The translations under genes were made by a program, and so were the position numbers. A stretch of 64,000 nucleotides of DNA, taken from NCBI GenBank assembly GCA_037903475.1, contig JBAJFG010000300.1, positions 186,001-250,000 of the forward strand. The letters are read 5' to 3'. The DNA is from Ancylostoma caninum (taxonomy: Eukaryota > Nematoda > Chromadorea > Rhabditida > Ancylostomatidae). The notes beneath the pieces are model-generated. The model made no database searches. It was given only the letters and a program-made list of their open reading frames with translations, and was not told the origin of the DNA. This document shows, one piece after another, positions 13,382 to 25,545 of the stretch. Within the stretch, counting starts at the first letter, position 1, and the number at the start of each line of letters is the position of its first letter.

Positions 13382-13485
13382 TTCCTTGTCGCTCACTTTG
13401 GAAGATCAACTGGTGAAAGTATAAAATTCTTTTTTTTCCTCGTCGCTCACTTTGGAAGATCAACTGGTGAAAGTATAAAATTCTT
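13382..13485. repeat. Tandem duplication of about 50-bp units
   Basis: Two nearly identical copies of a unit containing GTCGCTCACTTTGGAAGATC and AACTGGTGAAAGTATAAAAT, at 13382-13431 and 13437-13485, separated by a T run. The copies differ at one or two positions, so the event is recent. Confidence 0.85.
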
Positions 13486-14753
13486 ACCTTAAGCATGGAA
13501 TAAGCTATCAGTGAAGTACTAGAAAATGGGCACAATTTGTTCTTTTTTCCTTAACTATGCTCTTGCAGAAAAAAAACTTTTGCACGGAATCACCTTATTT
13601 CAAAGCTAAAGATCCAGTAGCTTAGTAGGTGTTTTATTCTCCCCCACACCATTCATCCCACAGCTCTTCATGAGTGGCAGACCCAAGGAGGGGGACCTCC
13701 TGCCCCTGAGAATGAGACGCCAAATCTTTGAAGTTGCTCTACACAAATACAAATCCTGTATTAATTTACTCTCGATTGTTTGCTATTTTTCAAAATAATC
13801 TTTATTATTTATTTGTCATTATGAATGTTTTAAAAATTAATTTCATTTTTGAACTGGGTACCCGAACCGGCAGAGATCCCACTTTTTTTAACACGCCCTC
13901 CCGTCCACTTTCCGCGACCGGCACTCTACTTTATATATGGTCACCCCACGACTCCCACTATTGGAGAGGTCCACGAAAAATGTGAAAATTGATATTATAT
14001 GGTGATCTCGAGGCTGAGGTAGGTAGTTACGAATTCTGTGGATTTGCTAAATTTCTAAATATGCGTATAGCATGTAGGAAGAATATGGTCTTCAAGTAAC
14101 AAGTAACAAGTAAGCATATAGGAATGGCGAATGCAGGAGAGAGAGGGAGACAGAGAGAGGACGCAGCACGGGAGAAGCTCCTCCTGAGAAGTGGGACCGA
14201 ATTTTCGATACTACCCGTGTAAAATAAATGAAAATTTTGTATGGAGGGATAGAACGTCGCGACATCAAGATTTCAGAGGAGCAATTCGTTGAGCTGCTGC
14301 TCGCTTCAGAATAAGAAGCTTCAACGATTGCAAGAGGTGAAGAGGTGGTAGTGGAAGGGTGCTACACACGCCTCATGCTGAGGCAGCCGGCGAGTCATCG
14401 AGTCCATGTGGGTGGCACACCTCCACAACTCGACGCAATTTTTCTCGGCCAATGCACATAGCTGGAGTCGATCCTGAGCGTCAAGTTGGCAACTTCCGCC
14501 AGAATAACTCCCGCTCCTCAGAAGGCCGCGTACGACATGCGGATGACTGCAAGCATTCAGGGTAACAGCTCATGGTTGCGCGAGTCGAGGCCACCTGACC
14601 AGTTGCGTTGGTGGTGCTAGCTTTATTGGTTGTGTCGGTATCTGGCCGGCTTTTATACTGAGTGTTCGCTGCAATCAACTTCAATACATACCTGCACTAA
14701 GTTTTCCAGAAATGAACGTTCAGAATGCGAACTTGCTTTTTTTTGTTCCACGG

Positions 14754-14847
14754 CCTATAACTTATAGCTTATGCTGTAAGTTATTATAAGTTATAGCTTA
14801 TAACTTATACTTATAGCTTATAGGTTTATAGCTTATAGGTTATAATT
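14754..14847. repeat. AT-rich palindromic short-repeat tract
   Basis: The words TTATAGCTTATA, TTATAACTTATA and TATAAGTTATAGC alternate for about 90 bp and can fold on themselves in many registers. This looks like a degenerate simple repeat. Confidence 0.75.
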
Positions 14848-17345
14848 CACCACAACGGCGCGATTCACAAATCAATCCTGGAGTCAAGAACCGCGATGGT
14901 GCGTGCTAGCATAATTAATGAGATTAACCTCAAATTTTGATTATGAACATTGAGATTTGAGATTCTTTTATTCGGACTCGATATCGCCGCCCATCGCGCT
15001 CTGTTACAAATGGTGAGGGACAAGATTGCAGCAATTAAGAAACTCTCGAATTTTTATGTTCAAAATCGAAATCCGGAGTTGGTTCCGTAAAATATGCATG
15101 CTACCCCATCCCACTGCGCTTCTTGGCCCATGGGTTGATAGGCACATCGCTTTCTTCCGCTGAGTTATGTATATGTAGACGAGCAAAGAAAAGGGCGTAA
15201 ATTCGCGTACTGTGCATTCATTTTCGGAAAACTCAGCGGTACTTGCCCATCTCCGAGCCTGTGAGAAACCCTCGCAACCAGGCTTTTGTAGTCCCATTGT
15301 TCATGTGCTGCCAGGGCTTAGTATCACATGGTTGAGTACTATTGAGCACGGCGATATTTTTAAGAGCAAATCACTTGAATCGGATAAAAGGAAGGTTCTC
15401 CGTGTGAAGTGTCTCTAAGAAACCAGTCAATAGTTGTATTTCGAGAGCTTCCTACTAGTGCGTGCTGTTGATCATCTTCAGCCTTCATAGTTTCCATATC
15501 ACGTGCCATGCGCTCTTCCAATTTTCTTTTTTGTGATTGTTCATTTCCCGATGATTGAACCAATTTGGACATTCTTTGTCAGCAAACTTTTCAATTAAGT
15601 AACCGGTATCTGATTCAAGAAATTATTAGAGTGGTAAACTGGGAATGCACCTTTTTGCACGGAAAATAATATTTCTTTAAGAACAAAGCAACAACACAAA
15701 CGTCCGAGTTTTATCCGGAATTAATATTGCTGAAAATTCAACATCATGCACACAGAGAGCGACCGCTCTTCTGCGGAATGTCGCCGCGCCGTGACCTAAA
15801 GTAAGTGCTCGCTCAAATTTTGGTTTCGTTACGGTTTTGTAGTTTTTCTCTACTATATAGAAAGTTTTGCTGACCAAGTACTTGCCTGATAGCGCCTGGT
15901 CGGTGCTACTGGGCGGTTCGGTTCCGGATCTAGAGCCGTCCAAGAATCGATTGAGGCTCACAGTTTCGACTCAATTACCCAAGGGCCATTTTCGAGTAAC
16001 CGATTGTCGCATAAATTTAGTCGGATGACGCAGGTTAAATTCCTCTAATTCTTTAAAGAGGTGCGGTAGTGCTCCGCTGCAGTTTTACGTACTTTAACGG
16101 CATAACACACAAGGAATGAAAATTTGGAAATTTTGGTCGGTATTCTTATGAATTTCTTTGGAAAACTGGAATGAGGCAATATTTGATAATATGTACGTAT
16201 GTATGCAAAGAATTATCCATGATATCCACGATGGACTCTTTCAGGTTGTTCCAAATATTTGACAATGTTCTCAAACACATTCCGAAAGACGTCAAAACTT
16301 CAGCCCGCATTGCCAATTTTCCACTATAATAAGCAGATCTAATCCTTTGCCTTTCTATGAATACATTTTGGTGTTTTCTTTCTTGAAGACAAAGGGTAAA
16401 TACGTACTTATGGTTTGCTCGAGATAATGTGAAACTTTCCTCCCTTAGATCGGCTTGCTGTACATGTATGCATTAGCTAAATTAAGTCAAAATAGCTTAA
16501 AACTAAGTTTCCTGATCAATCCCGCAGTGTTTTGTTCCTTTTTGTTCTGAGTTCAAGTCGTTCTCAGTTACGCTGGTTACGCTACGGCACTTCCTGGCCC
16601 TCTATGTGTTGAGCCTCCAGCTCTAATTTGTGCACTTCTAATGGGCTATAGGTTTTACCTCAATGTACTAATGTCAAATTCCTGTGATGTACTCAATAAA
16701 TGAATAAATTAGGATGACTTTCCCTCAGGTTGAACAAAAAATATTTTTGATGATAAGATAGCATCTCCCAATATCCAGCAGCATTTCGTATCAATAACCT
16801 ATCGCCGTCTTCGATGTGGGTAGCAAATGCTGTTTTGAATGATGCCGCGGTACCATGAGCAGTAATATCAGCTCACCCCGACTCTGAATTCCACGCGATT
16901 TCTGATTTTCTTCTCCGACAAAAGAGCTTCATCAACCGTAACAAATAGTTTTCTGAAGATGCCATTTTACATATATGCAAGGCGCATGGACTATGGCTTT
17001 CCACTCTTTTCTCCTGTTATTTTGGTGAGTAATTTTAGAAACGTCAAGCAAACATGGCAACATAACATTTCCTTCGTATTTCACCGAGGATGCTGGAGCA
17101 GCATTTAAACGAGAGCGGCTTGAATTAGATAGAATGTTCACCCTTGCTATTCCCTACCGGTTCTTTGCATGGATGTTTGTGAAACACCCCATCCCTATCC
17201 GATCTTGAAACCGCTGTAAAAAATGCGATTATCGGCACTCATTCGACAGGATAGTCGTGGTAGGACGAGATATGGTCTCGATTATCACTCCCTCATGAGA
17301 CTTGTTGGACTTCATAATCTCATGCGGCAGTATATATACTCTATT

Positions 17346-17935
17346 CTTATGGATACAATGGATAATAGGCGATAGGAAGACAGGCAATCACGACAAGACG
17401 CAGCATAAGGCACACTTTGAGGATTATCGTACATAGCCACTTCAGAAGATTCTGTAGGGTATCGCGGTTTTCGTATATCCACCATACATATGTACGTACT
17501 TGCTGTGAGCTTACGCAAGAACATACCTTTCTTGCCAAGAGAACAGAAGAGAAGGCCAGCGAAACAGAAGAAATTGTTGATATGGAAGGTTTCTTATTCG
17601 TGAAAGTCACTGGAGTATAATATCAGCGGTGTCGCTTGATGATACTGCGCGATGTCTGCGAATTCGCGGTTTTTTTTGCCGCTTCTTCATAACTCCTTTC
17701 ATTCTTGACCATTTTCACAATAGAGCGCATATTCGGAACCACGGTGATCTAATCAATCTGGCAGTATGCCTATAATTTGAAAATTCGAGAATATTTGGTG
17801 ATTAAATAGCAAAATCACTTATGGATACAATGGAGTGTGTAATTTTTACATGGATGGAAAAGGTGCCCTATCTAGTAGGCGAAATAGGAGGAGGACAGGC
17901 AATCACGACAAGACGCAGTATAAGGCACACTTTGG
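17346..17935. repeat. Two direct copies of a dispersed repeat about 500 bp apart
   Basis: The phrases TTATGGATACAATGGA and GACAGGCAATCACGACAAGA followed by CGCAG(C/T)ATAAGGCACACTTTG occur at 17346-17422 and again at 17818-17933. The second copy has an extra insert of about 40 bp between the two phrases. No coding frame or terminal repeat explains them. Confidence 0.7.
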
Positions 17936-18047
17936 GGAGCAGTTTCATATAATTTACATGTGAAAGGAATGAGATATACGTAGTTGAAGAAAACGCACAT
18001 ATGCCCTTCAAAGCCAAACAGACTTAGCTGGGCTCCAAATATAGTCC

Positions 18048-18443
18048 TTAAAAGAACAGCTGCACGTGAATACATACATACATACGCACATACACTTTCT
18101 GCTTCATTTGCCCTTTTAGTAACAAATGGCAATTGCAGCAAGGACACTGAGGAAGTGCAGTGAGATGGGCGAGGCCAACGTTCGAATCGTAATACGTCGG
18201 CCGGCGTTTTCCACATGAAGAGCAAATTTCATAGAGAGAGTAATCTCCCTGTGGCGTAAGTGTGCGCAGAAAACAATATCGAAATTGCGGCAAATAAGTG
18301 AATCGCGCCTCTGGAGCAAATGAAAAAGGATCGCGAGACGAAACGACATGTCGGTAACACTCCGCGCTTGGGTCTTTACAGAGCCAGAAGAACCAAGTAT
18401 GATGTTTGGTCGATTTTCCCGCCTGAGGCGATGTCGAAGCCAT
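18048..18443 (-). CDS. Hypothetical cysteine-containing small protein (131 codons)
   Basis: I do not recognise this protein. The frame starts with an ATG at 18443 and ends at 18048. Its central part has protein-like composition and a possible zinc-binding arrangement: ICSSCGKRRP (about residues 78-87), then about 20 residues later QCPCCNCH. The last 20 residues (KVYVRMYVCIHVQ) come from a CATA/CACA microsatellite and are probably not real coding. It could be one exon of a larger gene, a transposon zinc-finger fragment, or a chance frame. A shorter minus frame overlaps it at 18116-18349. No neighbour helps assign a role. Confidence 0.25.
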   Translation of the reverse strand: MASTSPQAGKSTKHHTWFFWLCKDPSAECYRHVVSSRDPFSFAPEARFTYLPQFRYCFLRTLTPQGDYSLYEICSSCGKRRPTYYDSNVGLAHLTALPQCPCCNCHLLLKGQMKQKVYVRMYVCIHVQLFF

Positions 18444-21339
18444 TTAATGACCTGTTTGGTACTAGTTTACTTGAACCCTCGGCTGTTCAGCCTTGAGAAA
18501 ACGATCAGACGCAGGAATTGGACATGCATATAGAAAGCGGAGGTGCTCGTTCGCTGTTCCTTCACACACGTCAAGCGAAGCGATAGACGGTTGGCCCGTT
18601 CAACGAAAGAAGGGAAAGCATCATTAGCGTTTTGCCCATTAGATGATTATAATGCTCCTTTCTCCAAGCGATGTTGCAGGTGCTAATTTTCTCAGCCAAT
18701 TTTCTCGATTGTCGCTTTCAACGGATAAAATGATGTTTTTCGATGAGCTGTGGTCGCTGCCCCTTGAGCAACGAACATCAGAAGAAATCGCAATCAAACC
18801 ACAAAGGACATCTGTAAACTGCTTCTAGAACGTTCAACTGAGGTTTTCTTTCGGTTGCAGATTAACATACATGGTTCATGTTCATTTGTGCGTGATCTTA
18901 TTTGCGATATGAAAAAAACTTCAACATAAATGATGTATTAACCAACGTTATTTTTTTTGGGATGCGTCACAAACTTGACTTCCTTCAAAATTGTAGATGT
19001 TCTTGAGCGAATACGCAGTCGTTTACAGTGGTCACCAGACACGCACGGGAGTCGAGACTTTCCGACGGATACAGGATCACCCTCAATGACCCTGAGAGGG
19101 ACACTTGGTCGTGATGGAGTCTCGTTGATCACTGCAGCACGATTAAGAAAAAAAAACATAGATCAGAGATCCTCTGCATGTATAAAGAGAAAGTCTGCAT
19201 GAATATTGTATGTACTAGCGTAATGTAATAAAAACTGTAATATGACTTAGCGAAAAGAAATCTCAGCGTATGAAGTCATGCGGACCAAATTCGACAACAT
19301 ACTCTTCAGGGACCTAGCCTACTTTTCACTGGAAATCACTGGTTAGTTTTTCGATTTTATGGATTTCAACTTTTGCCTGGGATAAGTGCACGGAATATCG
19401 ACCCATTGATTTTCTCGATTCTTCCACTATTGATTGGAGATGGCTGGTAACATATCCAAGCAGGTTACCGAAAACAGTGAACACGGATTTAGCATTTGGC
19501 ATGAAGTCACAGAACTGTTGATATTGGCGTGTTTTTTTTTGGCAAGAATCGGCTGCGTCGGCTAAGAAGGTCATTAACGCTCTTTAACGCTGTGATCAGC
19601 AAAGTTGTGGGCATTTTAAATGGATCTGTCAATCAGCAATCGACTTTATCTTTGTGAAAGAGAAGGGACTAATAAAACAAACGAAGCTTGATACGACATC
19701 TATTTAGTAATTATTGAATAGGTTGGTGTATCAGAAATGGCGCGATTTTTTTCAGAAGCATGTTATTTTTTTAGACATAGTATGACATACAGATATGGTT
19801 ACATATCCATAGAACAAGGCAAATTCTTTTATGCTGTTCGTACAAGAGATGTTGGGTGGAGTTAGGGGTTACGAAACAACTGAAAATGCCACGGCGCCAG
19901 TTCGTACAGAAATGCCACGGCGCCAGTTCGTACACCATATGTGAGCTCTGGTGCAACAGTTTTGCTGTTGGCGGAATGTGGATGAGTACTTTTAGGAGCA
20001 TTTTCCTTGTTATTTCCAAGTTTTTGAGGGGATGATCGTTTGGGAGCTGATTTTCGGAAAGAGCACACTCAACAATACCCACTGCTGTTATTTGCTCGAA
20101 AAAGTCTTGAGCGATCTTTTGGAAAAGTGCTCGAGATGCTCAGAAGCTCATTTTCTGCACACTAACATTTAACAGTGGCTTCAAGCAACTACATAGATGC
20201 CACTACTGTCCTCAGCAGTTTTTGACTGATCATGCACTGAGAATGCCTTCAAAGTGATTACACGGCCATACGTGCATTGCTTCTTCGCTGCAGTTGTTAC
20301 CTCTCGATTTCCATTCGTCTGCGTTTCTACTATTTTTTGAGTACTCTAAAATTTTGAAATATTCGCAAATACCTCATTTAGCTGGCATAGCAACTCCCCA
20401 AGTGTTTTCGCGATAATGCATAGAAATAGTCGATTCTAAATGTGCGATTTCAAATTTTTTACTCTATATCTGGAAATAACTCGAAGAGTGCTTCTGGATC
20501 GCAACATACTTTCCTAGCTCCGTATACCAGGCCAAAGTTGTTGTCATTCTAGCTTCTGTCTACTGCCTTGTTTCATGTTCCGAATTGGTTTCTTCGCATA
20601 CACTTTAATTCTAGCGAAATCTGCTCTGATGAACAGATGTTCGGAAATAAAGTTATCCTTCCGAAGTCGGAGGTACTGGATCCATTGTGGACTTCAAATG
20701 TGGCAAACATTGTTGCTTTGTTCGAAAAAGAAAAGGATGGAGTCATGTGCTATCCGGTCTTCTAATGTGGACCTCGCGGCAGCTGCCCAAAAATAATGAG
20801 CTGGAGTGAATCAAGAAAGCCGTAACAGTAGCTAATGAGAGTTTGTGGTTTTCATTGCTCTACGCTCAAGGGGCATGCATCGAAGGAAGTATCATTTCAT
20901 GTGCCTAACTTCATTCATTTCAATGATTTCCCTTAGATGTCCCTTCTCTCAGTCTCAGTGTCAAAGCGGCTTTACCACGTGACCTATTCAATACGATCCC
21001 ACCCCCCTAAACCTTCTTTGCTCTAGGGTATTCAGCTGAACTATCCGGAAGGAAGTAAAGACATCTAGGTCTGATAGCTGTGCTCCTTCAGAGCCACAGT
21101 GCAGTGCCAAACAAACCCAATATCTGAAGCAAAGTTGGGGCGAGCTTGCGTTGATTTTTTTGAGAGGATCCAGTCAGTCACAAGTCACTAAGTAGTTAAT
21201 TGCTTGTGAAACCACCGTATGTTCAATTTCTCGATGTAGAAAAATGTGCTGGAAAATTCTGAAGTGGGAATTTTTTATGCCTCTACCCATTTTCTTCAAT
21301 TTTCATTTCTTGGCTATTGAAGTGATTAATAGATGGTCC
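18444..21339. other. Intergenic DNA, no supportable gene
   Basis: Only short overlapping frames are present. One clear structure is a perfect 26-bp direct duplication at 19884-19935 (AATGCCACGGCGCCAGTTCG repeated back to back). Nothing else is recognised in these 2.9 kb. Confidence 0.5.
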
Positions 21340-22068
21340 AAACGATGAGACTTGCCCCTCGCTATTGAGGAAACTCATGTTTTTTCGATTGGAAATTGTT
21401 TGGCAGACGTTGCATATTATATTGAAGATAAAAGATCAGAAAATGTTAAGGGAGTAGGAGATCTAGGTTATATCATTTATAGCAATCTTGATTTCGAGCA
21501 ATATTACAGGAATCCAGTGAATAAAGCCATGGGACTTACTTACAACATCTTTAAAATTTTGAAAACCAAGGACGCATATGTTCTAATTAGAGCAAATAAA
21601 ACATGTATACGTCCGATCGTGCAAAGCGGAGCTACCGTATTCAACCTTTACAAACAGAAAGATATCGATTTACTGGAATGCGTACAAAACAATTTCACTC
21701 GTAAACTAATTACGAGGTGTTCTGGGTGGACTATTCTCAAATTCGAAGCGTGACAGAAAGATTGAAACAACTAGGGTTACCAACGCTCAAGTAAGAGAAC
21801 AAAAAATGACTTAGTGATGATGTTCAAAATTCTAACGGGCAAGGTTGATATTGAGGCTGCTGAATTTTTCATGTCTGCAGCTAGAATAACTAATAGAGGC
21901 GGTGGCTTAACGCTTGCCGACTCATCAGCTAGAAGTCAAATCAGATCAAAATTTTTCTCGCACAGAACGATTGCGTTATTTACTCCATTACTGAACGATG
22001 GAGTACTTAACATGTCGATTAACAGGTTCAAGCTATACCTTGACCATCGACTGAAGAAGCAATAGTAG
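21340..22068 (+). pseudogene. CR1-like LINE, 3' end of reverse transcriptase ORF
   Basis: This is the C-terminal part of a non-LTR reverse transcriptase of CR1/Jockey type. The first frame (21352-21753) contains VGDLGYIIYSNLDFEQ, GLTYNIFKILKTKDAYVL, TCIRPIVQSG and KDIDLLECVQNNFTRKL, the conserved end of the RT thumb region. After a frameshift near 21745 the second frame (21814-22065) continues with MMFKILTGKVDIEAAEFF, QIRSKFFSHRTIALFT and NMSINRFKLYLDHRL, the usual end of the ORF. The catalytic palm domain is absent, as expected for a 5'-truncated copy. It ends about 125 bp before the mariner relic. Confidence 0.85.
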
Positions 22069-22191
22069 ATTTTTCTCTGTCTACATTGCAGTCTCATCAA
22101 TTTTCTAGGATGTTTGCTTACTGACGTTTGTATTTATCTGTGCCAGATATTGATTGTGTTACATGCGTAGACCACTTCTCTCCCCAAAATA

Positions 22192-23066
22192 TTAGGTTGT
22201 CGGGAAATGATTGAGACACTTCATCAAAAATTCTTCCTTGTATACCTCTCACGTAACCTGTCTCCATGGTATGTGAATATGTGATACCCTACCCTCTGAG
22301 CATTTCGCCATGTTTATGTAAGGACGTGGGGCTGTGCCGTTTGTTATCTAGGAGCGAAAATGGACGAGCAACCAATTCGTGCAATTTTCTTTCACGAGCT
22401 CCTGCAGAGCGCCAATGCGAGCAAGAGAGACAGCAACATCACCATGACATTCGGACCGGGGATCGTCAGCAAAGCAACCGTGAGCCGCCGTTCGTAACGC
22501 TTCGTTTCAAGCGATATGTCCTCTCCAAACCATTTTCCTACTTTGAGATCTCCTGAGCTTAAGTGCGAGATGTGTTCGACCAGAGTTGACCGTAAACAAC
22601 ATGATGGGCAACATCAACATTTACAATAGTCAAATCAGAGCGATGACCGTGTTCTTGGGAAAACAAAGACATCAACTTATTTGAGGGTGCGTTTTGCTGT
22701 ACAAAATGCATCCCCGGATGGCTTTGTTAACTCATCGGCACTCGGAGGAGCAAGCACGGACCACGATGCTATACACACCACACCCAACATTGTGCTCTAA
22801 ATAACAAATTGCCTGGGCGCTGAAGTTCTTCCTGGTCGAGCAGCACCTCGCCAACATTGACCATTTTTGATCAGTGACTGATTACTCCTTCGACTTGTAT
22901 TAACATGATTACTGACCCCGCAGTGCTGGAAATGTCTCTGCTAGATGGCCCCAGGTGATAAGCGTACATGATCACTACAGCATGTCCTGAAGTGTTCTAA
23001 TAGAAGAGAAAAAGTTTGAAGACTGCAAAAAATTCAGAGTGTCTCAATCATTTCCAGACAACCTAA
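22192..23066 (+). mobile_element. mariner relic with intact terminal repeats and TA duplication
   Basis: The left end TTAGGTTGTCGGGAAATGAT (continuing TGAGACAC, 28 bp in all) starts at 22192 after a TA at 22190-22191. The right end, read in reverse, is TTAGGTTGTCTGGAAATGAT then TGAGACAC, 27 of 28 identical, ending at 23066 before a TA at 23067-23068. The TTAGGTTG start and the TA site fit mariner elements. The length of 875 bp is short against about 1.3 kb for an intact mariner, so internal sequence is missing. An AATA microsatellite follows directly. Confidence 0.85.
22360..22560 (+). pseudogene. mariner transposase N-terminus, broken
   Basis: The frame from the ATG at 22360 reads MDEQPIRAIFFHELLQSANA, then FGPGIVSKATVSRRS and a stop. 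This fits the start of mariner transposases: the first helix-turn-helix with an FxxG-x-VTxxTV pattern. Similarity continues in another frame as RFKRYVLSKPFSYFE. The downstream 500 bp has no readable DDE(D) domain, so the copy cannot encode a functional enzyme. Confidence 0.65.
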
Positions 23067-24209
23067 TAAATAAATAAATAAATTTCCTATCAGTAGCTCC
23101 AATATTCAGCAAAGTCAGAGTTCTAACCTCCCCTGAACGAACTAATGGACGAAGCCGAACTGCAGTTTCAGAATTTTTTGGGCCAAATTGCACAATGGAA
23201 GCAACACACTCTTTAGCCTTCCGATATCTGGCTTAAAAACATTGGCAAAACCATCTTAAATCTTGTCTTACAAATGGCTCCATCGCATTGGAATACTACG
23301 AGAAGATTGACGCATACTATCCTCTGTCGATGCATTGAAGGGAAGATATGCGATTTCTAGGTGTGTGAAAAATAAATATGGAAGGAGCTCATCAAAGCCA
23401 AATATAGAGCTGGGGAAAATGAGCTTCTTTGAGAAATTGCAGAGAGGCGGAGTATTGAGAGGAATCGAAGGACGACATAGGCCTTCGCAGTGTCCTTTAT
23501 GCAAACATAATTAAACAGAATACCATGAAACAAATGAAGGGAATTTAGATTACTGATAATTGGCGAGCTTCTTGTGGATATCGCGAAGCTTTTAGGCCAT
23601 CTTGGACGGCTACCACAAAAAAAGCCCAGAGTTGATACGGGCTGCGATGATCAGATCAATTTTATGCACACTTTCCCATCACCGAGGTTTGAAAATTGTT
23701 CTTGTACAATATTTACTTCATTTGTGTGAAGAAGGGAAAATCCGCACATTCTTCCTCTCAATTCCATTTGAACTTCTGCTCACGGTAGGATGGCAAATAC
23801 TACCCAGCCATGCTCACGAATGCAGACTGTATGAACTATACTTTATTTCCGAAGCATGGCCGAGAGGATGAAAAGCCGGTGCTTGCAAGGGCCTCGCATA
23901 AAACAACTTCTTAGTAAAGTGCCGAAGGTGATTTAGGAAACTTCAAGGGTCTCTAAATGTTGATAAATCAACTAATCATCTTGGACTCTTTCGCATAATT
24001 TCGAACCCATGTCAGCCTTTTTTGAATACTTGCTGGGTTTATACAAAATAAACCTCACTTTTTCGTTTTGGCCTCTTTCCCCAAGTTTAGTGAGTGATCG
24101 CTTCGGCAAGCCATAAAACCTCTTTGATTATCAGGGACCAATGCTTGTCGTATGATTAGGTTTCCGATGATGTCCCGCAAAAAAAAGTACATGATCAATA
24201 AAGAAATTA

Positions 24210-24325
24210 CTTTTAATTACCCAAAATTGAAATTAGTACTTTTAGCAATTTTATTCTTGCATCTGGGTTCACGAAGTGGTGAAGTTGCTATTATTTCCCA
24301 CGTCCCTCCTAGCATGCCACTAATG
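24210..24325 (+). repeat. Dispersed repeat, copy 2 of 2
   Basis: Similar over about 100 bp to 6025-6130, sharing AGTACTTTTAGCAATTTTAT against ATACTTTTAGCAAATTTATT, then CATCTGGGT(C/T)C, GGAGTGGYGRAGTTGC and a CCTAGC(A/T)TGC ending. Confidence 0.6.
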
Positions 24326-25334
24326 CGTCTCCCATTAGAATCTGTGCACAGGAAATATTGATGAAAGTAATAAAAAAAACATCAAGCCAATTACTGCTTC
24401 TATTTTGAAGGTCAGTTTTGAAAAACTAGCGCAACTGCATCTTCGGGGCGCCAACACTCGATCTTGGTCAGCATCCCTAGTTGTTACAAGGGTAGCAATC
24501 ACCTATGAATCGAGAAGGCTTCGACGGATGATTTGAGCTGCAGTATTGTATTTGTCATAGATGACTTGACATCAATGAGCAATTGAAAAGTTTGGTAAGG
24601 CGAATATAACGGATGTAAGACTGGATTCACAAGCGAGTACGAGGAATTTCATCTTACCAGGCGAAGATGTGGGGAACAGCTTCAAAGACCACAAGGGATT
24701 CTTTCAATCTCACCGCCTTCTATTTATATAAGCAATCATGTACGTAAGTTAGGCAAACCACATGTTGTTACAGCAATCGGAAGATCACGACATGTGGCGC
24801 GCGAATTTCTTGTAATGACGGCTTTTTGAGCTCAAATTAATTCGAATGCACTGCTCGTTTTTCATCTTGGAATCTTCAACTGATCTTGGACCTTCTCGCC
24901 GATTATGAATTACAGTGACTTATGCCCGCTTCCACTCTATCACATATATCAACTTTTTAAAAGAACGTTTTATGTGCTACCAACTCTACACTATGTGAGA
25001 AAAACTGTTGTCAAAAAGCTTGCGCCCTCAATTCAAGTTTGGATTTCACTTCAAGAAGGAAGAGAAACAGCCTGAAATCCGACCGAAAATGATGTCAGAA
25101 TTAAGCGCAGTGATTTCAGTCTTAGAAGTGAAGGCTTGGTTTATGTAGTGTTTGCGAGGAGCTCTCCTCGCGTGTGAGCTGTCCACCGTAGCAGCAACGG
25201 GCGAACACGTTACTATATCCTGCCCAAACGTTACCATCTATAGCGATACGCCGTGCCCCACATAAGTTTGGTCCAGCCCAGTAAACTGGCACAGCTTCTC
25301 CCAGAAAAAAAGGTTGAAAAATCTTCGGAACATG

Positions 25335-25440
25335 ATATTCTGGTTTAATGTGTGAAGAAGGTACCAATGCCTAACACAGAGCCTGCTAATATTCTGGTTT
25401 AGTGTGTGGAGAAGGTACCAATGCCTAACACAATGCCTTA
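25335..25440. repeat. Tandem duplication, 54-bp unit
   Basis: ATATTCTGGTTTARTGTGTG followed by RAGAAGGTACCAATGCCTAA appears at 25335 and again at 25389 with very few differences. This is a recent local duplication. Confidence 0.85.
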
Positions 25441-25468
25441 TAATATTACAACATTTCTTAGCTTTTTT

Positions 25469-25545
25469 AAAAAGATTGACATTGAAATGAATTATGGGGT
25501 TTGGAATCAAAGGGATGAAAACGCGCATTACTTTTGCACCAACCT
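25469..25545 (+). repeat. Dispersed repeat pair with 33213-33290
   Basis: About 75 bp are similar in the same orientation to 33213-33290. Translated, the pair gives KIDIEMNYGVWNQRDENAHY here and KIDFEANYAVQEQRLENAFY there. Differences fall largely so that the peptide is recognisable in both, which suggests two decayed copies of one coding sequence, family unknown. Confidence 0.5.

Larger units (their letters stand above)
11949..17345. other. Intergenic DNA, simple repeats only
   Basis: I find no supported gene. A tandem duplication (13382-13485) and an AT-rich palindromic tract (14754-14847) are annotated separately. Around 16.66-16.71 kb a stretch ending TCAATAAATGAATAAATTA resembles a retroposon 3' tail, but nothing upstream confirms it. 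Confidence 0.5.

Noticed and set aside
15965..15985. AATTACCCAAG as part of a spliced leader
   Set aside because: Match of about 11 bases only, with no supporting context.
24205..24230. Resemblance to the nematode SL1 leader (TTTAATTACCCAA)
   Set aside because: Only about 17 of 22 positions agree, there is no donor site or Sm-site context, and the segment borders a dispersed repeat.
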